NCBI GenBank assembly: GCA_015654925.1
Contig: JAATFX010000041.1
Span: 1-53,847 of the forward strand
Direction: 5' to 3'
Source of the DNA: Enterobacterales bacterium
GTDB lineage: Bacteria; Pseudomonadota; Gammaproteobacteria; Enterobacterales; Enterobacteriaceae
Length of the DNA stretch: 53,847 nucleotides
A program made the translations under genes and the position numbers. Under the pieces are notes generated by a model, which was not told the origin of the DNA, ran no database searches, and saw only the letters and a program-made list of their open reading frames with translations. Positions 44,764-53,847 of the stretch are shown here, one piece after another; positions within the stretch are counted from its first letter, which is position 1, and every line of letters begins with the position of its first letter.

Positions 44764-44840
44764 TGGTCGGCATGAGAGGATTCGAACCTCCGACCCCCGA
44801 CACCCCATGACGGTGCGCTACCAGGCTGCGCTACATGCCG
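44764..44840 (-). tRNA. proL: tRNA-Pro(GGG)
   Basis: The minus strand gives a 77-nt cloverleaf starting CGGCATGTAGCGCAGCC and ending CTCATGCCGACCA, with the acceptor stem CGGCATG/CATGCCG, the T arm GGTTCGAATCC and an encoded CCA. The anticodon loop ATGGGGT gives anticodon GGG. The sequence is close to E. coli proL, which also lies beside yejM. Confidence 0.97.
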
Positions 44841-44855
44841 ACTTCATGGGCGCCT

Positions 44856-44883
44856 ATACTACCTTGTATTGCGTTGAATGCAA
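44856..44883 (-). promoter_or_regulatory. tRNA-Pro promoter
   Basis: On the minus strand, -35 TTGCAT, a 16-bp spacer and -10 TAGTAT, followed by a GC-rich discriminator GGCGCC, as in stringently controlled stable-RNA promoters. It lies between the tRNA and the end of yejM. Confidence 0.65.
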
Positions 44884-44918
44884 TAGCCCATCGAATTGAT
44901 TGCCTTAGATTTAAACAG

Positions 44919-46694
44919 TTAATTGGCAATAAATCGTTTTTCGTCGGTCAGCACCTGCAAAAGCAGCGCGAGCTGCGGTTTGGCCTGGTGAATAACATCG
45001 CCGTTCAGGTCATAAGTGCGGTAGTCGCCATTGCTTTGCAGCAAAATAGTTTGGGTTGGCGTATTGATAACCAGGGTACCGTTATCGCCGCTAGCCACCC
45101 AGTCATTGCTCCGGCGCGGGGCGAACAAATCCTCGCCCTGGGAATAATCGCTGATATCGGTACTGGTATGCAGCAAACGCTGCATCAAGGTCGCGGTGAC
45201 ATCATTATGGTAGGTCAGTTTACTGACCTTCTGCGCCGGCGTGCCCGGCCAGTGCACGATGAGGGGCACCTGCAGCTGATAGCGGTTAAGGCGGGTGCCG
45301 GCTTCGCGGCGGTCATTCTTGCGATCGTTTAATTCCAGCCCGTTGGCGGCGGTGATCACTACCACCGTATGTTCTAAATCGCCCTTGTCGCGCAGGGTGG
45401 TCAGGATCTGGCTGATATAAGCATCCAGGCGCTGAGCGCCCTGCTGATAGCGCTGGGTGAGATCGGCGGTATTATTTTGCCGGGCGGTGACGTCGGTGCC
45501 GTTAAATTCCACGTAGGAGAACCAGGGCGCGCTGCCGGTAAACGCCCCGCGCCATTGCTGCCACTGCTGGACGGTTTGCGCATCCGTTTGGCTCTTGGGT
45601 TCCGGCAGGCTGAAATCGGTCAGCAGCGCCTGGCGCGCCAGCGGGCTGCTAAAGCCATTGGAGGAGAACAGGCTTAGCTGGTAATCCTGCTTGGCCAGGG
45701 CATCGAGCAGCACGGAGGTTTTGCGCGCCGCCAGGATGCCGTCCAGATATGAGGACGAAATGCCGTAAAACAGCCCGAACAGGCCGGTATCCGCGCGGTT
45801 GCCGGTGCTGAAATGGTTGGCGAAACGGATATTTTCCTGGGCAAACTGGTTTAACGCGGGCATCCGCTGCTCCACCGTATCGTTGCGTAATGCCCCGGTG
45901 GTAATCAGCAGCAAATTATAGCCGCTGCCTTTATTCTGGAAGCTTATCGGGCTCAGGGGGTACTCCACCGTCACCGCTTCGGGGTTGCCTTGCTGCACCA
46001 GGCGGCGTTCGTATTCCTGCGCGTCCAGCAGGCCGTGCCGCTCCAGGAACCGGCGGGCGGTCATGGGATAAGACAGCGGCAGGTTGGAGCGCTGCATGGT
46101 AATCGGCCGGTAGAAATTGGCGTCCGCCCAGATATAGATAATGTGCGAAGCGAAAAAGGCGCAGATCAGCAGTATGGCAACCGGCTTGCCGATTTTACGC
46201 CGGTTGAGGCTGCGCAGCTTTTGCCAGCACCAGGTGCCGAACAGCATCTCGATAAGAAAAATTACCGGGATGCCGATAAACATCAGCTGCCAGTCCCGGG
46301 CCAGCTCGCCTTCGTCGGGATTGACCACCAGTTCCCAGACCACCGGATTAAGATGCAGGTGAAAACGGGTGAATACCTCGGTATCCACCAGCAGCAGGGT
46401 CAGCCCGGCGGTAGCGATGATGGCCGACAGAAAACGCAGCAGGCGCTGGGACATCACCACAAAGGTCAGCGGGAAGACAATCAGCAGGTACAGCGTGAAA
46501 CCGATAAAACTGAAATGGCCAAGCCAGCTGGTGAAGGCGTAAATGCGGCCCAGCAGCGAGCCAGGCCAGTCGGCGACAAATAGATAGCGGCTGCCCAGCC
46601 CCAGGCTAAGCAGGATATTGAAGAGTGCGAACCAGTGACCCCAACTGATCATTTGGGAAACTTTGTCACGGTAGCGCTGGCTATTTGTCACCAT
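44919..46694 (-). CDS. yejM: YejM (PbgA/LapC) inner-membrane regulator of LPS synthesis
   Basis: Essential in E. coli; binds LapB and senses LPS to adjust LpxC turnover. The 591-residue protein follows E. coli YejM closely, from MVTNSQRYRDKVSQM to the end LLLQVLTDEKRFIAN. Five N-terminal membrane helices (DUF3413, about residues 20-190) precede a basic linker and a periplasmic sulfatase-like domain (about 245-591). The domain lacks the usual metal-nucleophile motif, reading LLLITTGALRN where hydrolases have a DxxR core. It lies 23 bp after yejL on the same strand. Confidence 0.97.
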   Translation of the reverse strand: MVTNSQRYRDKVSQMISWGHWFALFNILLSLGLGSRYLFVADWPGSLLGRIYAFTSWLGHFSFIGFTLYLLIVFPLTFVVMSQRLLRFLSAIIATAGLTLLLVDTEVFTRFHLHLNPVVWELVVNPDEGELARDWQLMFIGIPVIFLIEMLFGTWCWQKLRSLNRRKIGKPVAILLICAFFASHIIYIWADANFYRPITMQRSNLPLSYPMTARRFLERHGLLDAQEYERRLVQQGNPEAVTVEYPLSPISFQNKGSGYNLLLITTGALRNDTVEQRMPALNQFAQENIRFANHFSTGNRADTGLFGLFYGISSSYLDGILAARKTSVLLDALAKQDYQLSLFSSNGFSSPLARQALLTDFSLPEPKSQTDAQTVQQWQQWRGAFTGSAPWFSYVEFNGTDVTARQNNTADLTQRYQQGAQRLDAYISQILTTLRDKGDLEHTVVVITAANGLELNDRKNDRREAGTRLNRYQLQVPLIVHWPGTPAQKVSKLTYHNDVTATLMQRLLHTSTDISDYSQGEDLFAPRRSNDWVASGDNGTLVINTPTQTILLQSNGDYRTYDLNGDVIHQAKPQLALLLQVLTDEKRFIAN

Positions 46695-46717
46695 AAATCA
46701 GTCTTGGCAGAATTTAA

Positions 46718-46945
46718 TCAATGGGAATCGGTCGTCCGGACGGAAGACAACAAAGCCTCGCCGAACGAGTTTGCCAGGGTTTTGCGCTGTTCCGGCGCCA
46801 CGCTGGTATTGATCACGTGGGTAATCATATTGCCCAATACCATCAACGATAAGTCCGTCGGCGTGCGATGCTTTTCCAGCACCGCCGAAAGCTCGCTCAG
46901 CAATGTTTCAACCTGTTCGTCACTATAACGGGATGCTTGTGGCAT
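46718..46945 (-). CDS. yejL: YejL, DUF1414 protein
   Basis: A 75-residue cytoplasmic protein that matches E. coli YejL ([13 protein letters not shown]... [15 protein letters not shown]). I start at the ATG at 46945; an in-frame upstream start adds eight residues not found in the family. It precedes yejM with a 23-bp gap. Its function is unknown. Confidence 0.95.
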   Translation of the reverse strand: MPQASRYSDEQVETLLSELSAVLEKHRTPTDLSLMVLGNMITHVINTSVAPEQRKTLANSFGEALLSSVRTTDSH

Positions 46946-47126
46946 AATATATTCTTCGTAACCTATCAAAGTCCGCTATCTTACCGTATCAACTCCTCTT
47001 TTTCCGCTTTTTTATCGTGCCGGACCCGCATTACGCAAGCGCGGCGCGCGTCTCTTTCGCAACATCGGTTGCAGATTCAGGCTATTCGGTGTTTGAATAC
47101 GCACCTGACCTGAAGGAGATACAATC

Positions 47127-48134
47127 ATGAGTCTGGATATTGACCAGATAGCCTTGCATCAGCTTATCAAACGCGATGAGCAAACGCTGGAACTGGTATT
47201 ACGTGATTCGCTGTTGACGCCTAATGCGGCAGTGGAAGAAATGATGGCGGAATTGCACCGGGTATACAGCGCCAAAAGCAAGGCATACGGCCTGTTCGAC
47301 GAGCAAAGCGAGCTGGCATCCGCCCTGCGCGCGTGCCGTAAAGGGGACGACGATTTTCTCGCCTTTACCCGCGCCGCCACCGGCAGGCTGCGCGACGAAT
47401 TGGCTAAATATCCGTTTGCCGAAGGCGGCATCGTCCTGTTTTGCCAGTATCGCCATCTGGCGGTGGAATATTTGCTGGTTGCGGTGCTCAATAGCCTGAG
47501 CAGTATGCGGGTCAACGAGCAGTTGGATATCAGCAGCACCCATTATCTGGATATCAACCATGCGGATATCGTGGCGCGCATCGATCTCACCGAATGGGAA
47601 ACCAACCCGCAGTCCACCCGCTACCTGACGTTCTTGAAAGGACGGGTAGGGCGCAAGGTCTCCGATTTTTTCATGGATTTCCTGGCCGCCAGCGAAGGGC
47701 TGGACGCCAAGGCGCAAAACCGCGGCCTGCTGCAGGCGGTGGACGATTATTGCGCCGATGCGCAGTTGGATAAAAATGAACGGCAAAACGTCCGCCAGCA
47801 GGTCTATAGCTATTGCAAGGACCAGTTGCAGGCCGGGGAGGAGATCGCGGTGGCCGAGCTCTCCGATTCCCTGCCGCCGGTGGGCGACAAGACCTTCCAG
47901 GCTTTTTCCAGCGGGCAGGGCTATGAACTGGAAGAAAGCTTTCCGGCGGATCGCAGCACCTTGCGCCAGTTAACCAAGTATGCCGGCAGCGGCGGTGGCG
48001 TCACGCTCAATTTTGATGCCCAGCTCCTGGGCGAGCGTATATTCTGGGACCCGGCCACCGACACCCTGACCATCAAAGGCACTCCGCCAAACCTGCGCGA
48101 TCAGCTCCAGCGCAGGCTTAACGGCGGCAGTTAA
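47127..48134 (+). CDS. yejK: YejK nucleoid-associated protein
   Basis: Nucleoid-associated protein (NdpA), 335 residues, found on the bacterial chromosome and reported to interact with topoisomerases. It starts [18 protein letters not shown] and keeps the family block [33 protein letters not shown] precedes the ATG. It is divergent from yejL and convergent with rplY, as in E. coli. Confidence 0.96.
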   Translation: MSLDIDQIALHQLIKRDEQTLELVLRDSLLTPNAAVEEMMAELHRVYSAKSKAYGLFDEQSELASALRACRKGDDDFLAFTRAATGRLRDELAKYPFAEGGIVLFCQYRHLAVEYLLVAVLNSLSSMRVNEQLDISSTHYLDINHADIVARIDLTEWETNPQSTRYLTFLKGRVGRKVSDFFMDFLAASEGLDAKAQNRGLLQAVDDYCADAQLDKNERQNVRQQVYSYCKDQLQAGEEIAVAELSDSLPPVGDKTFQAFSSGQGYELEESFPADRSTLRQLTKYAGSGGGVTLNFDAQLLGERIFWDPATDTLTIKGTPPNLRDQLQRRLNGGS

Positions 48135-48196
48135 GCGGGTTGGCGCACGGTTTGCGGGCGAACCGTGCCACCGCGCGCCGCCTTTAGGCTGCCGGC

Positions 48197-48229
48197 AAAA
48201 AAAACGCCGCATTAAGCGGCGTTGTTTAT
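48197..48229. terminator. Bidirectional terminator between yejK and rplY
   Basis: AACGCCGC-ATTAA-GCGGCGTT, an 8-bp perfect stem flanked by an A8 run and by a T-rich GTTTATCTT. Confidence 0.88.
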
Positions 48230-48248
48230 CTTATCGGTGTCTGCGTGA

Positions 48249-48533
48249 TTAAACGCGAACGAAGTCGATATGAGTCAGTTTAGGTTTGAACGGATGACGT
48301 TGTACCGCCTGAACCTTAACTTTCGTTTCGGCGCCGTCGATAACCAATGACAATACGTCGCTGTAAAAACCCGGTTTAGTCTGGGTGTTCAGCACGATTT
48401 CATGATCCATCTCGATAGAGACCGGCGCTTCCGGGCCACCGTAAACGATAGCAGGAAACTTATTGGCTAGACGCAGGCGGCGGCTCGCACCCTTACCCTG
48501 ATCTTTACGCACTTCTGCATTAATAATTAACAT
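48249..48533 (-). CDS. rplY: 50S ribosomal protein L25
   Basis: 5S-rRNA-binding protein of the large subunit, short enterobacterial form without the CTC domain, 94 residues. It has [18 protein letters not shown] at the N-terminus and [16 protein letters not shown] at the end. Its mRNA leader of about 80 nt is conserved in enterobacteria, where L25 represses its own translation. The neighbours are convergent yejK and, upstream, radD on the same strand. Confidence 0.97.
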   Translation of the reverse strand: MLIINAEVRKDQGKGASRRLRLANKFPAIVYGGPEAPVSIEMDHEIVLNTQTKPGFYSDVLSLVIDGAETKVKVQAVQRHPFKPKLTHIDFVRV

Positions 48534-48619
48534 GTGTTTTCTCGATACTAAAAAGTAACCCCGCTACAGGCGACCCAGCAGCAGGTTGGATAGACTTGCT
48601 TCAAATGAAAGCGGGCGGA

Positions 48620-48648
48620 ATCATACCGGAATATGCCCTCCGGGGCAA
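48620..48648 (-). promoter_or_regulatory. rplY promoter
   Basis: On the minus strand, -35 TTGCCC (48648-48643), a 17-bp spacer and -10 TATGAT (48625-48620). The start near 48613 leaves a structured leader of about 80 nt containing AACCTGCTGCTGGGT, likely the L25 control region. Confidence 0.7.
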
Positions 48649-48660
48649 ATAAAACCCCCC

Positions 48661-50421
48661 TTAGCCGCGTAATTCATGGGCCAGGCGATACCGTCCCTCA
48701 TAGTCAAAAATTTTTTCCCGCACCTGCCAGAAATGCCCCTGGCGCCGGGCCACGACAAAATCCGGCGGGCGTAGCCGATCTTGCGCCGCCACGATATCCC
48801 CGGCGGTGCGCCAGCTAAACGCCACCCCCGGCGCCCGCTGGTGCAGGCGCAGGAAACGATGCTCGAATACCCGGCGCTGCGCCGCGGTATGCAGCCGGAA
48901 GCGTTCGCTGACATCGGCTCCGTCCTCGTCATAATAGGTGACCCGCAGCCATTCCCCTTTATCGTCCCGGCCGTCGGCCAGGTTCATGCCGCCGCAGCGC
49001 AGCACCAGGGCGTCTTTGAGCCTGAGCGCCGCTTTGAGCATGTCGTCGGGGTCCACCAGGATCTTGTCGCACTCATGGCAGCGCCGCGCGGCAATATCGT
49101 TTTCGGCGCCGCAGTCCGGGCAAATTTTAAACCGGAAGCGGAAATCGCACTGCCGGCGTTCGCCGTCTTCATCTTCCTCCCAGCCCTGGCAGCGGCGGCC
49201 GTAATGCTCGATCACCTCGCCGTCCGCGGCGGTTTTGCCCCAAAACAGGTTGGCAAAACCGCAGGCCGGGCAGAAAACCTGTACCGGATTGCCCGTGCCG
49301 CGGGGTTTGGGCTGGCCCACTTCAGGGGAGAACAGATCGTGGCCGTTGCCGGCATAATCCAGAATCAGGCAGGCGGTTTTACCGGGGAATAACCGCAGGC
49401 CGCGGCCGACGATTTGCTGATACAGGCCCACGGATTCGGTGGGGCGCAAAATAGCGATCATATCCACATGGGGCGCGTCAAAACCGGTGGTCAATACCGC
49501 TACGTTTACCACATAACGCAGCGCCTGCCGGCGAAAGTCGGCGATTAACCGATCGCGCTCCCCCTGGGGAGTGGCGGCGCTGATTAGCGCCGCCTGTTCA
49601 GGCGGCAGCAGGCCGAGTATTTCGCCGGCGTGCTCGACGGTGGCGGCGAAAATCATGACGCCGCGCTTGTCGGCGGCATATTGCTGAATCTGGGCGACAA
49701 TCAGCGGGGTGATGCGGCGCTGCCGCTGTAGCTCCCCATTGAGCTCGGTCTCGGCGTAATAGCCGTTGATATTCGGGGACAGCCGGCTGAAGTCGTAGTG
49801 CAGCACCGGCATATCCAGGCGTTCCGGCGGCACCAGGAAACCCTGTTTAATCATAAAATGCAGCGGTAGTTCAAAAATGCAATCGCGGAAAAAACAGGTT
49901 TCATCGCCGCGGATCATGCCGTGGTGGTGATATTGATAAATCCAGCCTTTACCCAGCCGGAAAGGCGTGGCGGTTAATCCCAGGATGCGCAATTCGGGAC
50001 GCACCTGGCGCAAATGGCGGATAATTTGCTGATATTGACTGTTATCGTCATCGCCCAGCCGGTGGCACTCGTCGATGATTAATAAGGAAAAGGCCCGATC
50101 GAACGCCTCCAGGTTGCGGGCCACCGACTGAACGCTGCCGAACACCACCTTGCCCTGGCTGGCGCGCTGCCGCAATCCTGCGGCGAAGATATCCGCCTCC
50201 AGTCCGAGCGCCCGATATTTCTCATGATTTTGCGCCACCAGCTCTTTGACATGGGCTAACACCAGCACCCGGCCGCGGGCTAAACGCGCCAGTTCGGCGA
50301 TAACCAGGCTTTTGCCCGCGCCGGTGGGCAGGACAATCACCGCCGGTTCGCCATGGTGCCGGAAATGCCGCACCGCGGCGTCCACAGCGTCGCGCTGGTA
50401 GGGCCTGAGGGTAAAAGCCAT
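48661..50421 (-). CDS. radD: RadD (YejH) DNA repair helicase-like ATPase
   Basis: Superfamily 2 helicase-like ATPase that helps RecA-dependent repair and interacts with SSB. The 586-residue protein has Walker [13 protein letters not shown] Walker B, the SAT-like [11 protein letters not shown], and the C-terminal helicase motif QIVGRGLR. Four cysteine pairs follow that form a zinc-binding region (CPACGF, CQGW, CPDCGAE, CHECDK; about residues 385-460). I start at the ATG at 50421 to match E. coli MIFTLRPYQ; the upstream in-frame start is a GTG three codons earlier. Confidence 0.96.
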   Translation of the reverse strand: MAFTLRPYQRDAVDAAVRHFRHHGEPAVIVLPTGAGKSLVIAELARLARGRVLVLAHVKELVAQNHEKYRALGLEADIFAAGLRQRASQGKVVFGSVQSVARNLEAFDRAFSLLIIDECHRLGDDDNSQYQQIIRHLRQVRPELRILGLTATPFRLGKGWIYQYHHHGMIRGDETCFFRDCIFELPLHFMIKQGFLVPPERLDMPVLHYDFSRLSPNINGYYAETELNGELQRQRRITPLIVAQIQQYAADKRGVMIFAATVEHAGEILGLLPPEQAALISAATPQGERDRLIADFRRQALRYVVNVAVLTTGFDAPHVDMIAILRPTESVGLYQQIVGRGLRLFPGKTACLILDYAGNGHDLFSPEVGQPKPRGTGNPVQVFCPACGFANLFWGKTAADGEVIEHYGRRCQGWEEDEDGERRQCDFRFRFKICPDCGAENDIAARRCHECDKILVDPDDMLKAALRLKDALVLRCGGMNLADGRDDKGEWLRVTYYDEDGADVSERFRLHTAAQRRVFEHRFLRLHQRAPGVAFSWRTAGDIVAAQDRLRPPDFVVARRQGHFWQVREKIFDYEGRYRLAHELRG

Positions 50422-50734
50422 CAGTCGCACGACCCGCGGGCGGCGTAACGGGGAAGAAATAATGAAGAGGTTAAATAATCGATTGTCATTCTAATAAGCG
50501 GCGCGGTGATAATAGTAATGGTAATAAATGAATCTCTTTGTCTGCTAGGCGACGGGGGCAAGCCCCGTTATACTGCCTGTTCTTTATTAGCACATGCGGC
50601 ATATGCCGCCCCTCCTGCACGATCCTCTAGACCGCCTTATAGACCGCCGGACTCGAAGCCCGGTTATGCGTCAGGCTCAGGCGGGCCGGGACCATCGTCA
50701 GGCATTTCCCAAGATTACAGGCAAAACGAAGTTA

Positions 50735-51442
50735 ATGCGACTGGACAAATTTTTATCTCAACAGTTAGGTATCAGCCGGGCGCTGGTTATCCGGGAACTG
50801 CGCGCCAAGCGGGTCACGATAGACGGCGAACTCGTCAAGCAGGGCGCCTTCCAGCTACTGCCGCATCATGAAGTCCGCTTTGACGATCGGATACTCCATC
50901 AGATCCTCGCTTCACGCTACTTTATGCTGCATAAGCCGCAAGGCTATGTCTGCTCCACCGACGATCCCGATCATCCCACCGTGCTTTATTTTATGGATGA
51001 GCCGGTTCCCGACAAGCTGCATGCCGCCGGCCGCCTGGACATCGATACTACCGGTCTGGTGCTGATGACCGATGACGGGCAATGGTCCCATTGGATCACG
51101 TCTCCCAAGCATCACTGCGAGAAAACCTATCTGGTTACGCTGGAAAATCCGTTGGATCAAGATACCGCGCGCCAGTTCAGCGAAGGCGTCATGTTGCACA
51201 ACGAAAAACTCCCGACCCGCCCGGCGATCCTGGAAGCGCTATCCGAACGGGAAGTGCGGCTGACCATCAGCGAGGGGCGCTACCACCAGGTCAAGAGAAT
51301 GTTTGCCGCGGTGGGCAACCACGTAACGGCGCTGCATCGTGAACGGGTCGGCGCCATCGTGCTGGACCAGGATCTGCAGCCCGGCGACTATCGGCCGTTA
51401 ACCGAGGCCGAAATCCAAAGCATCGGCGCGCCGGCAAAATAA
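50735..51442 (+). CDS. rsuA: 16S rRNA pseudouridine(516) synthase RsuA
   Basis: Makes pseudouridine 516 in 16S rRNA during 30S assembly. The 235-residue protein has an N-terminal S4 domain ([15 protein letters not shown]...). The catalytic Asp102 lies in [11 protein letters not shown], and [17 protein letters not shown] is the family's KRMF block. I use the ATG at 50735; a longer frame from 50594 adds 47 residues absent in E. coli. It lies 53 bp upstream of bcr on the same strand, as in E. coli. Confidence 0.96.
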   Translation: MRLDKFLSQQLGISRALVIRELRAKRVTIDGELVKQGAFQLLPHHEVRFDDRILHQILASRYFMLHKPQGYVCSTDDPDHPTVLYFMDEPVPDKLHAAGRLDIDTTGLVLMTDDGQWSHWITSPKHHCEKTYLVTLENPLDQDTARQFSEGVMLHNEKLPTRPAILEALSEREVRLTISEGRYHQVKRMFAAVGNHVTALHRERVGAIVLDQDLQPGDYRPLTEAEIQSIGAPAK

Positions 51443-51495
51443 CCCCATACCCCGGCCCGCCGGCTGAATAAAGAGAGATTAAGGAGTAGTACAAC

Positions 51496-52698
51496 GTGCA
51501 AGCTGACCGGAAATCCCATATCGGTTTGATCGTCATCCTGGGGCTGCTGTCGATGCTGATGCCCCTGGCCATTGATATGTATTTGCCGGCGATGCCGCTT
51601 ATCGCCAGCGAATTCGGCGTCAGCGCGGGCAGCGTGCAAATGACGCTTAGCGCATATGTGCTGGGGTTCTCGGTAGGGCAGTTGTTTTACGGGCCGCTGG
51701 CCGACAGCCTGGGCCGCAAGCCGGTGATTTTATTCGGCACTTTCTTTTTTACCCTGGCCGCGGCGGCCTGCGCCTTGTCCCAATCGGTGGAACAATTAAT
51801 CAATATGCGCTTTGTGCACGGCCTGTCCGCCGCCGCCGCAAGCGTGGTCATCAATGCCCTGATGCGCGATATGTTCACCAAGGACGATTTTTCGCGCATG
51901 ATGTCGTTTGTGGTGCTGGTCATGACGGTGGCGCCCCTGCTGGCGCCTATCATCGGCGGCGGCTTGCTGCTGTTGTTCAGCTGGCACGCCATCTTCTGGA
52001 GCATGGCGCTCGCGGCGCTGATCGCCACCGTGCTGGTGATGCTGTATATCCGTGAAACCCTGCCCAAGGAGCGGCGGCAAAAATTCAGTTTGCGCACGAC
52101 GATCGGCAACTTCGGCACGCTGTTTCGCCACAAGCGGGTATTCAGCTATATGCTCGCCAGCGGCTTTTCCTTTGCCGGCATGTTCTCGTTTCTCAGCGCC
52201 GGGCCGTTTGTGTATATCGATCTTAACGGCGTTTCGCCGCAAAATTTCGGCTATTATTTCGCCTTGAACGTGGCGTTCTTGTTTATCATGACCTTGATTA
52301 ACAGCCGCAGCGTCAGGCATTTCGGCGCGCTGAAGATGTTCCGCCTCGGGCTGTTTATCCAGTTTATGATGGGCATCTGGCTGCTGGTGGTCTGCGCCAT
52401 GAATCTGGGCTTCTGGCCGCTGGTCATCGGCGTGGCGGCTTTTGTCGGCTGCGTGGCCATGGTCACTTCCAACGGCATGGCGGTTATTCTGGACGAATTC
52501 CCCCATATGGCGGGCACCGCCTCTTCCCTGGCCGGCACCCTGCGTTTCGGCGTCGGCGCGGTCGTGGGGGCCGTGTTATCGCTGGCCACCTTCAACAGCG
52601 CCTGGCCTATGGTGCTGTCCATGGGATTTTGCACCTTGAGCTCGATGCTCTGCTACCTCTACGCCAGCCGTCCGCGCAAGGAGCGGGTTACCGCCTGA
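51496..52698 (+). CDS. bcr: Bcr/CflA-family drug efflux MFS transporter
   Basis: Twelve-helix proton antiporter, 400 residues, orthologue by sequence and place of E. coli Bcr, which exports bicyclomycin and other compounds including cysteine. The family blocks are [25 protein letters not shown] (motif A) and the helix-5 region [17 protein letters not shown] (motif C). The start is GTG at 51496 with AAGGAG ten bases upstream. In E. coli the gene order continues to yejG; here an AT-rich pair follows instead. Confidence 0.93.
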   Translation: MQADRKSHIGLIVILGLLSMLMPLAIDMYLPAMPLIASEFGVSAGSVQMTLSAYVLGFSVGQLFYGPLADSLGRKPVILFGTFFFTLAAAACALSQSVEQLINMRFVHGLSAAAASVVINALMRDMFTKDDFSRMMSFVVLVMTVAPLLAPIIGGGLLLLFSWHAIFWSMALAALIATVLVMLYIRETLPKERRQKFSLRTTIGNFGTLFRHKRVFSYMLASGFSFAGMFSFLSAGPFVYIDLNGVSPQNFGYYFALNVAFLFIMTLINSRSVRHFGALKMFRLGLFIQFMMGIWLLVVCAMNLGFWPLVIGVAAFVGCVAMVTSNGMAVILDEFPHMAGTASSLAGTLRFGVGAVVGAVLSLATFNSAWPMVLSMGFCTLSSMLCYLYASRPRKERVTA

Positions 52699-52940
52699 CC
52701 ATGGGACTGCCGGCGGCCTCCTGGGGTACCGGCAGCCCGCGCGCCGGCTTGCGTTCCGCCAACCGCTCCACGCCTCCTTACTTGATGCCCCTGACTTTAT
52801 GCTCCCTGGAGTGGCCCCGCTATTTGGAAGGCAACCCGCAGTATAAAAAACGGGGATCAATTTATCCTTTCGCTATGTAGGGCGTAGACGTAAAATGTGT
52901 TTTAATCCTATGGCGCTTCTCGTTAGCAGCTATTGGCTAT

Positions 52941-52966
52941 CGGTAATAACGCGTTACCGCTTTTTA
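52941..52966 (+). terminator. Intrinsic terminator downstream of bcr
   Basis: CGGTAA-TAACGCG-TTACCG and, one base later, T5. It lies about 240 bp after bcr. The segment between shows no gene; at about 52,880 the base composition changes from GC-rich to AT-rich. Confidence 0.65.
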
Positions 52967-53016
52967 TTTCCGCATTTTAAGAAAAAATCTGATGTAAAAG
53001 ATACTCAATATGTTTG

Positions 53017-53640
53017 ATGGGCAAAGGCAGCCGGTTTAAAAATTATTTAGACGATTTAATGATGCTGGTATGTATAATGAAAACAGAAGAAGAAAAATAT
53101 TATGTTGGCAACAATATCAAACAGGCTGATAACAGAATAATTTTAATTATTAATTCGCTAAAAAATAGAGCCAGAAAAAATAAAATAATAATCTATTTCG
53201 ATCATAATGGTGGCGGTAACGTGGCCATTATCAAGGAACTCATTGTTGCTATTGATAATTGCCCATCAGATCGGCTGATAGTGCTGGTTTTTACCGGTTA
53301 TGCCATCAGTGCCGTTGCGTATCTCCTGGCTTACTTCGCTTTTTATTCGGTCACCAGGAAAAACATCATCGTCCAGGCCCAAGGCCCATTATGTTTAGTT
53401 TATCACAAGCCGAGAATAAAAAAATATGCCGTGACCCTATTTGCCAATTCGCTTGATAGTAAAAATACTTATTTAAAAGAAGTGGAATGTATGAGGAAAT
53501 ATACGATGAACTTCGATCATATTTATGATGCCCTGGAGAAAGCATGTATCAAGAAAGGAATTGAAATTGCTCCCCATATGAAAGCAATATATAATATGAA
53601 TGGCGATATCAGCGTTACTTTTAATGGAGGTCCTTTATGA
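53017..53640 (+). CDS. ClpP/crotonase-fold serine-protease-like protein
   Basis: I do not recognise a named family, but the 207-residue sequence has the layout of ClpP-type serine proteases. IIIYFDHNGGG occupies the place of ClpP's YINSPGG. FTGYAISAVAYLLA aligns with MGQAASMGAFLLTAG, placing the nucleophile at Ser98. LVYHKPR aligns with VMIHQPL, placing the catalytic His at His130. The third residue (Asp) is not evident. The gene is very AT-rich against its GC-rich neighbours. The ATG at 53017 has no clear SD; a TTG one codon earlier and ATG codons downstream near 53,059-53,077 are alternatives. It overlaps the next gene by four bases. Confidence 0.6.
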   Translation: MGKGSRFKNYLDDLMMLVCIMKTEEEKYYVGNNIKQADNRIILIINSLKNRARKNKIIIYFDHNGGGNVAIIKELIVAIDNCPSDRLIVLVFTGYAISAVAYLLAYFAFYSVTRKNIIVQAQGPLCLVYHKPRIKKYAVTLFANSLDSKNTYLKEVECMRKYTMNFDHIYDALEKACIKKGIEIAPHMKAIYNMNGDISVTFNGGPL

Positions 53641-53840
53641 AGGTTGATAATACGGGCAGTTGGAAGCTCATGCATCAGTACCGCCGTGAAATGCGCCGGC
53701 TTATTGAAAAAAAAATCATTCCCGAACCAAAACTCCCTGTTTCCAATGACGAACTGATGCTCCTGCACGAGCAAATGAAACAGGAGCGTCAGGAGGCGCT
53801 GCTTGCCGGCAATACCGATAAAGATTACGAGATCTTCTAA
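53637..53840 (+). CDS. Small charged protein coupled to the ClpP-like gene
   Basis: A 67-residue protein whose ATG overlaps the previous stop (ATGA), with GGAGG upstream, so it is translated together with the ClpP-like protein. It is rich in Arg, Lys and Glu, with helical segments (HQYRREMRRLIEKK and NDELMLLHEQMKQERQEALL) around a Pro-rich linker IPEPKLP. It has no membrane helix. It may be a partner, substrate or inhibitor of the protease-like protein. No family recognised. Confidence 0.55.
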   Translation: MKVDNTGSWKLMHQYRREMRRLIEKKIIPEPKLPVSNDELMLLHEQMKQERQEALLAGNTDKDYEIF

Positions 53841-53847
53841 ACCCGCC

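Noticed and set aside
44764..44790. Search for an att-like direct repeat of the tRNA-Pro 3' end
   Set aside because: No second copy of the 3' end was seen by eye in the window, and no integrase or phage gene is present.
1..53847. CRISPR arrays and insertion sequences
   Set aside because: No regularly spaced repeats, transposase reading frames or terminal inverted repeats were seen.

Overview
The window is a chromosomal segment of a member of the order Enterobacterales. Most of it is GC-rich, with a few AT-rich islands. Two backbone blocks run in the reverse of the Escherichia coli order. On the left are gyrA, rcsC, rcsB/rcsD, micF and an OmpC-type porin. On the right are tRNA-Pro, yejM, yejL, yejK, rplY, radD, rsuA and bcr. 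In E. coli these blocks are separated by the nap/ccm/eco/ada region; here the space (about 12.7-44.7 kb) holds accessory metabolism. A Sodalis-like or neighbouring soft-rot/insect-associated lineage would fit, but that placement is a guess.

1-14.1 kb: GyrA, then the complete Rcs envelope-stress phosphorelay (RcsC kinase convergent with rcsB-rcsD). An MFS transporter and a DUF4186 gene sit directly upstream of rcsD, where E. coli has micF/ompC. Next come the small RNA micF, with a marbox-like site, divergent from an OmpC-type porin preceded by an OmpR-like site, and a second porin in tandem.

14.2-26.4 kb: an organosulfur-type locus. A sulfonate-type ABC importer (SBP, ATPase, permease) plus an HcxA-like dehydrogenase run leftward. 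An HcxB/ComC-family dehydrogenase, a D-cysteine desulfhydrase/cysteate sulfo-lyase family PLP enzyme, an Asp/Glu racemase and Cbl (CysB-like regulator of sulfonate use) run rightward. A second binding protein, an M20 amidohydrolase and an SDR flank them. The likely role is scavenging sulfur from a sulfonated or thiol amino or hydroxy acid.

26.6-35.5 kb: exuT with a CRP site at -41.5 and a KdgR-like box; two unlisted small membrane ORFs lie here or further left (14.3 and 29.2 kb). Then a lipoprotein hydrolase, an ECF sigma/anti-sigma pair, pagP behind a perfect PhoP box, an LCMT-family methyltransferase, a YgdI-type lipoprotein, and an Rpn nuclease that appears to encode an internal antitoxin.

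36-44.6 kb: a carbohydrate locus. A ROK repressor is divergent from an ABC importer (Tat-exported SBP, two permeases, MalK-type ATPase), a Gfo/Idh/MocA oxidoreductase, a NagK-like ROK kinase and an orphan NTF2-like protein. A perfect XylR-like inverted repeat lies in the divergent promoter region.

44.7-52.7 kb: tRNA-Pro(GGG), the LPS regulator YejM, YejL, YejK, ribosomal protein L25, RadD, RsuA and Bcr. 52.9-53.8 kb: an AT-rich, apparently acquired pair, a ClpP-like serine-protease-fold protein overlapping a small charged protein. This pair and the Rpn gene are the best candidates for an undescribed system.
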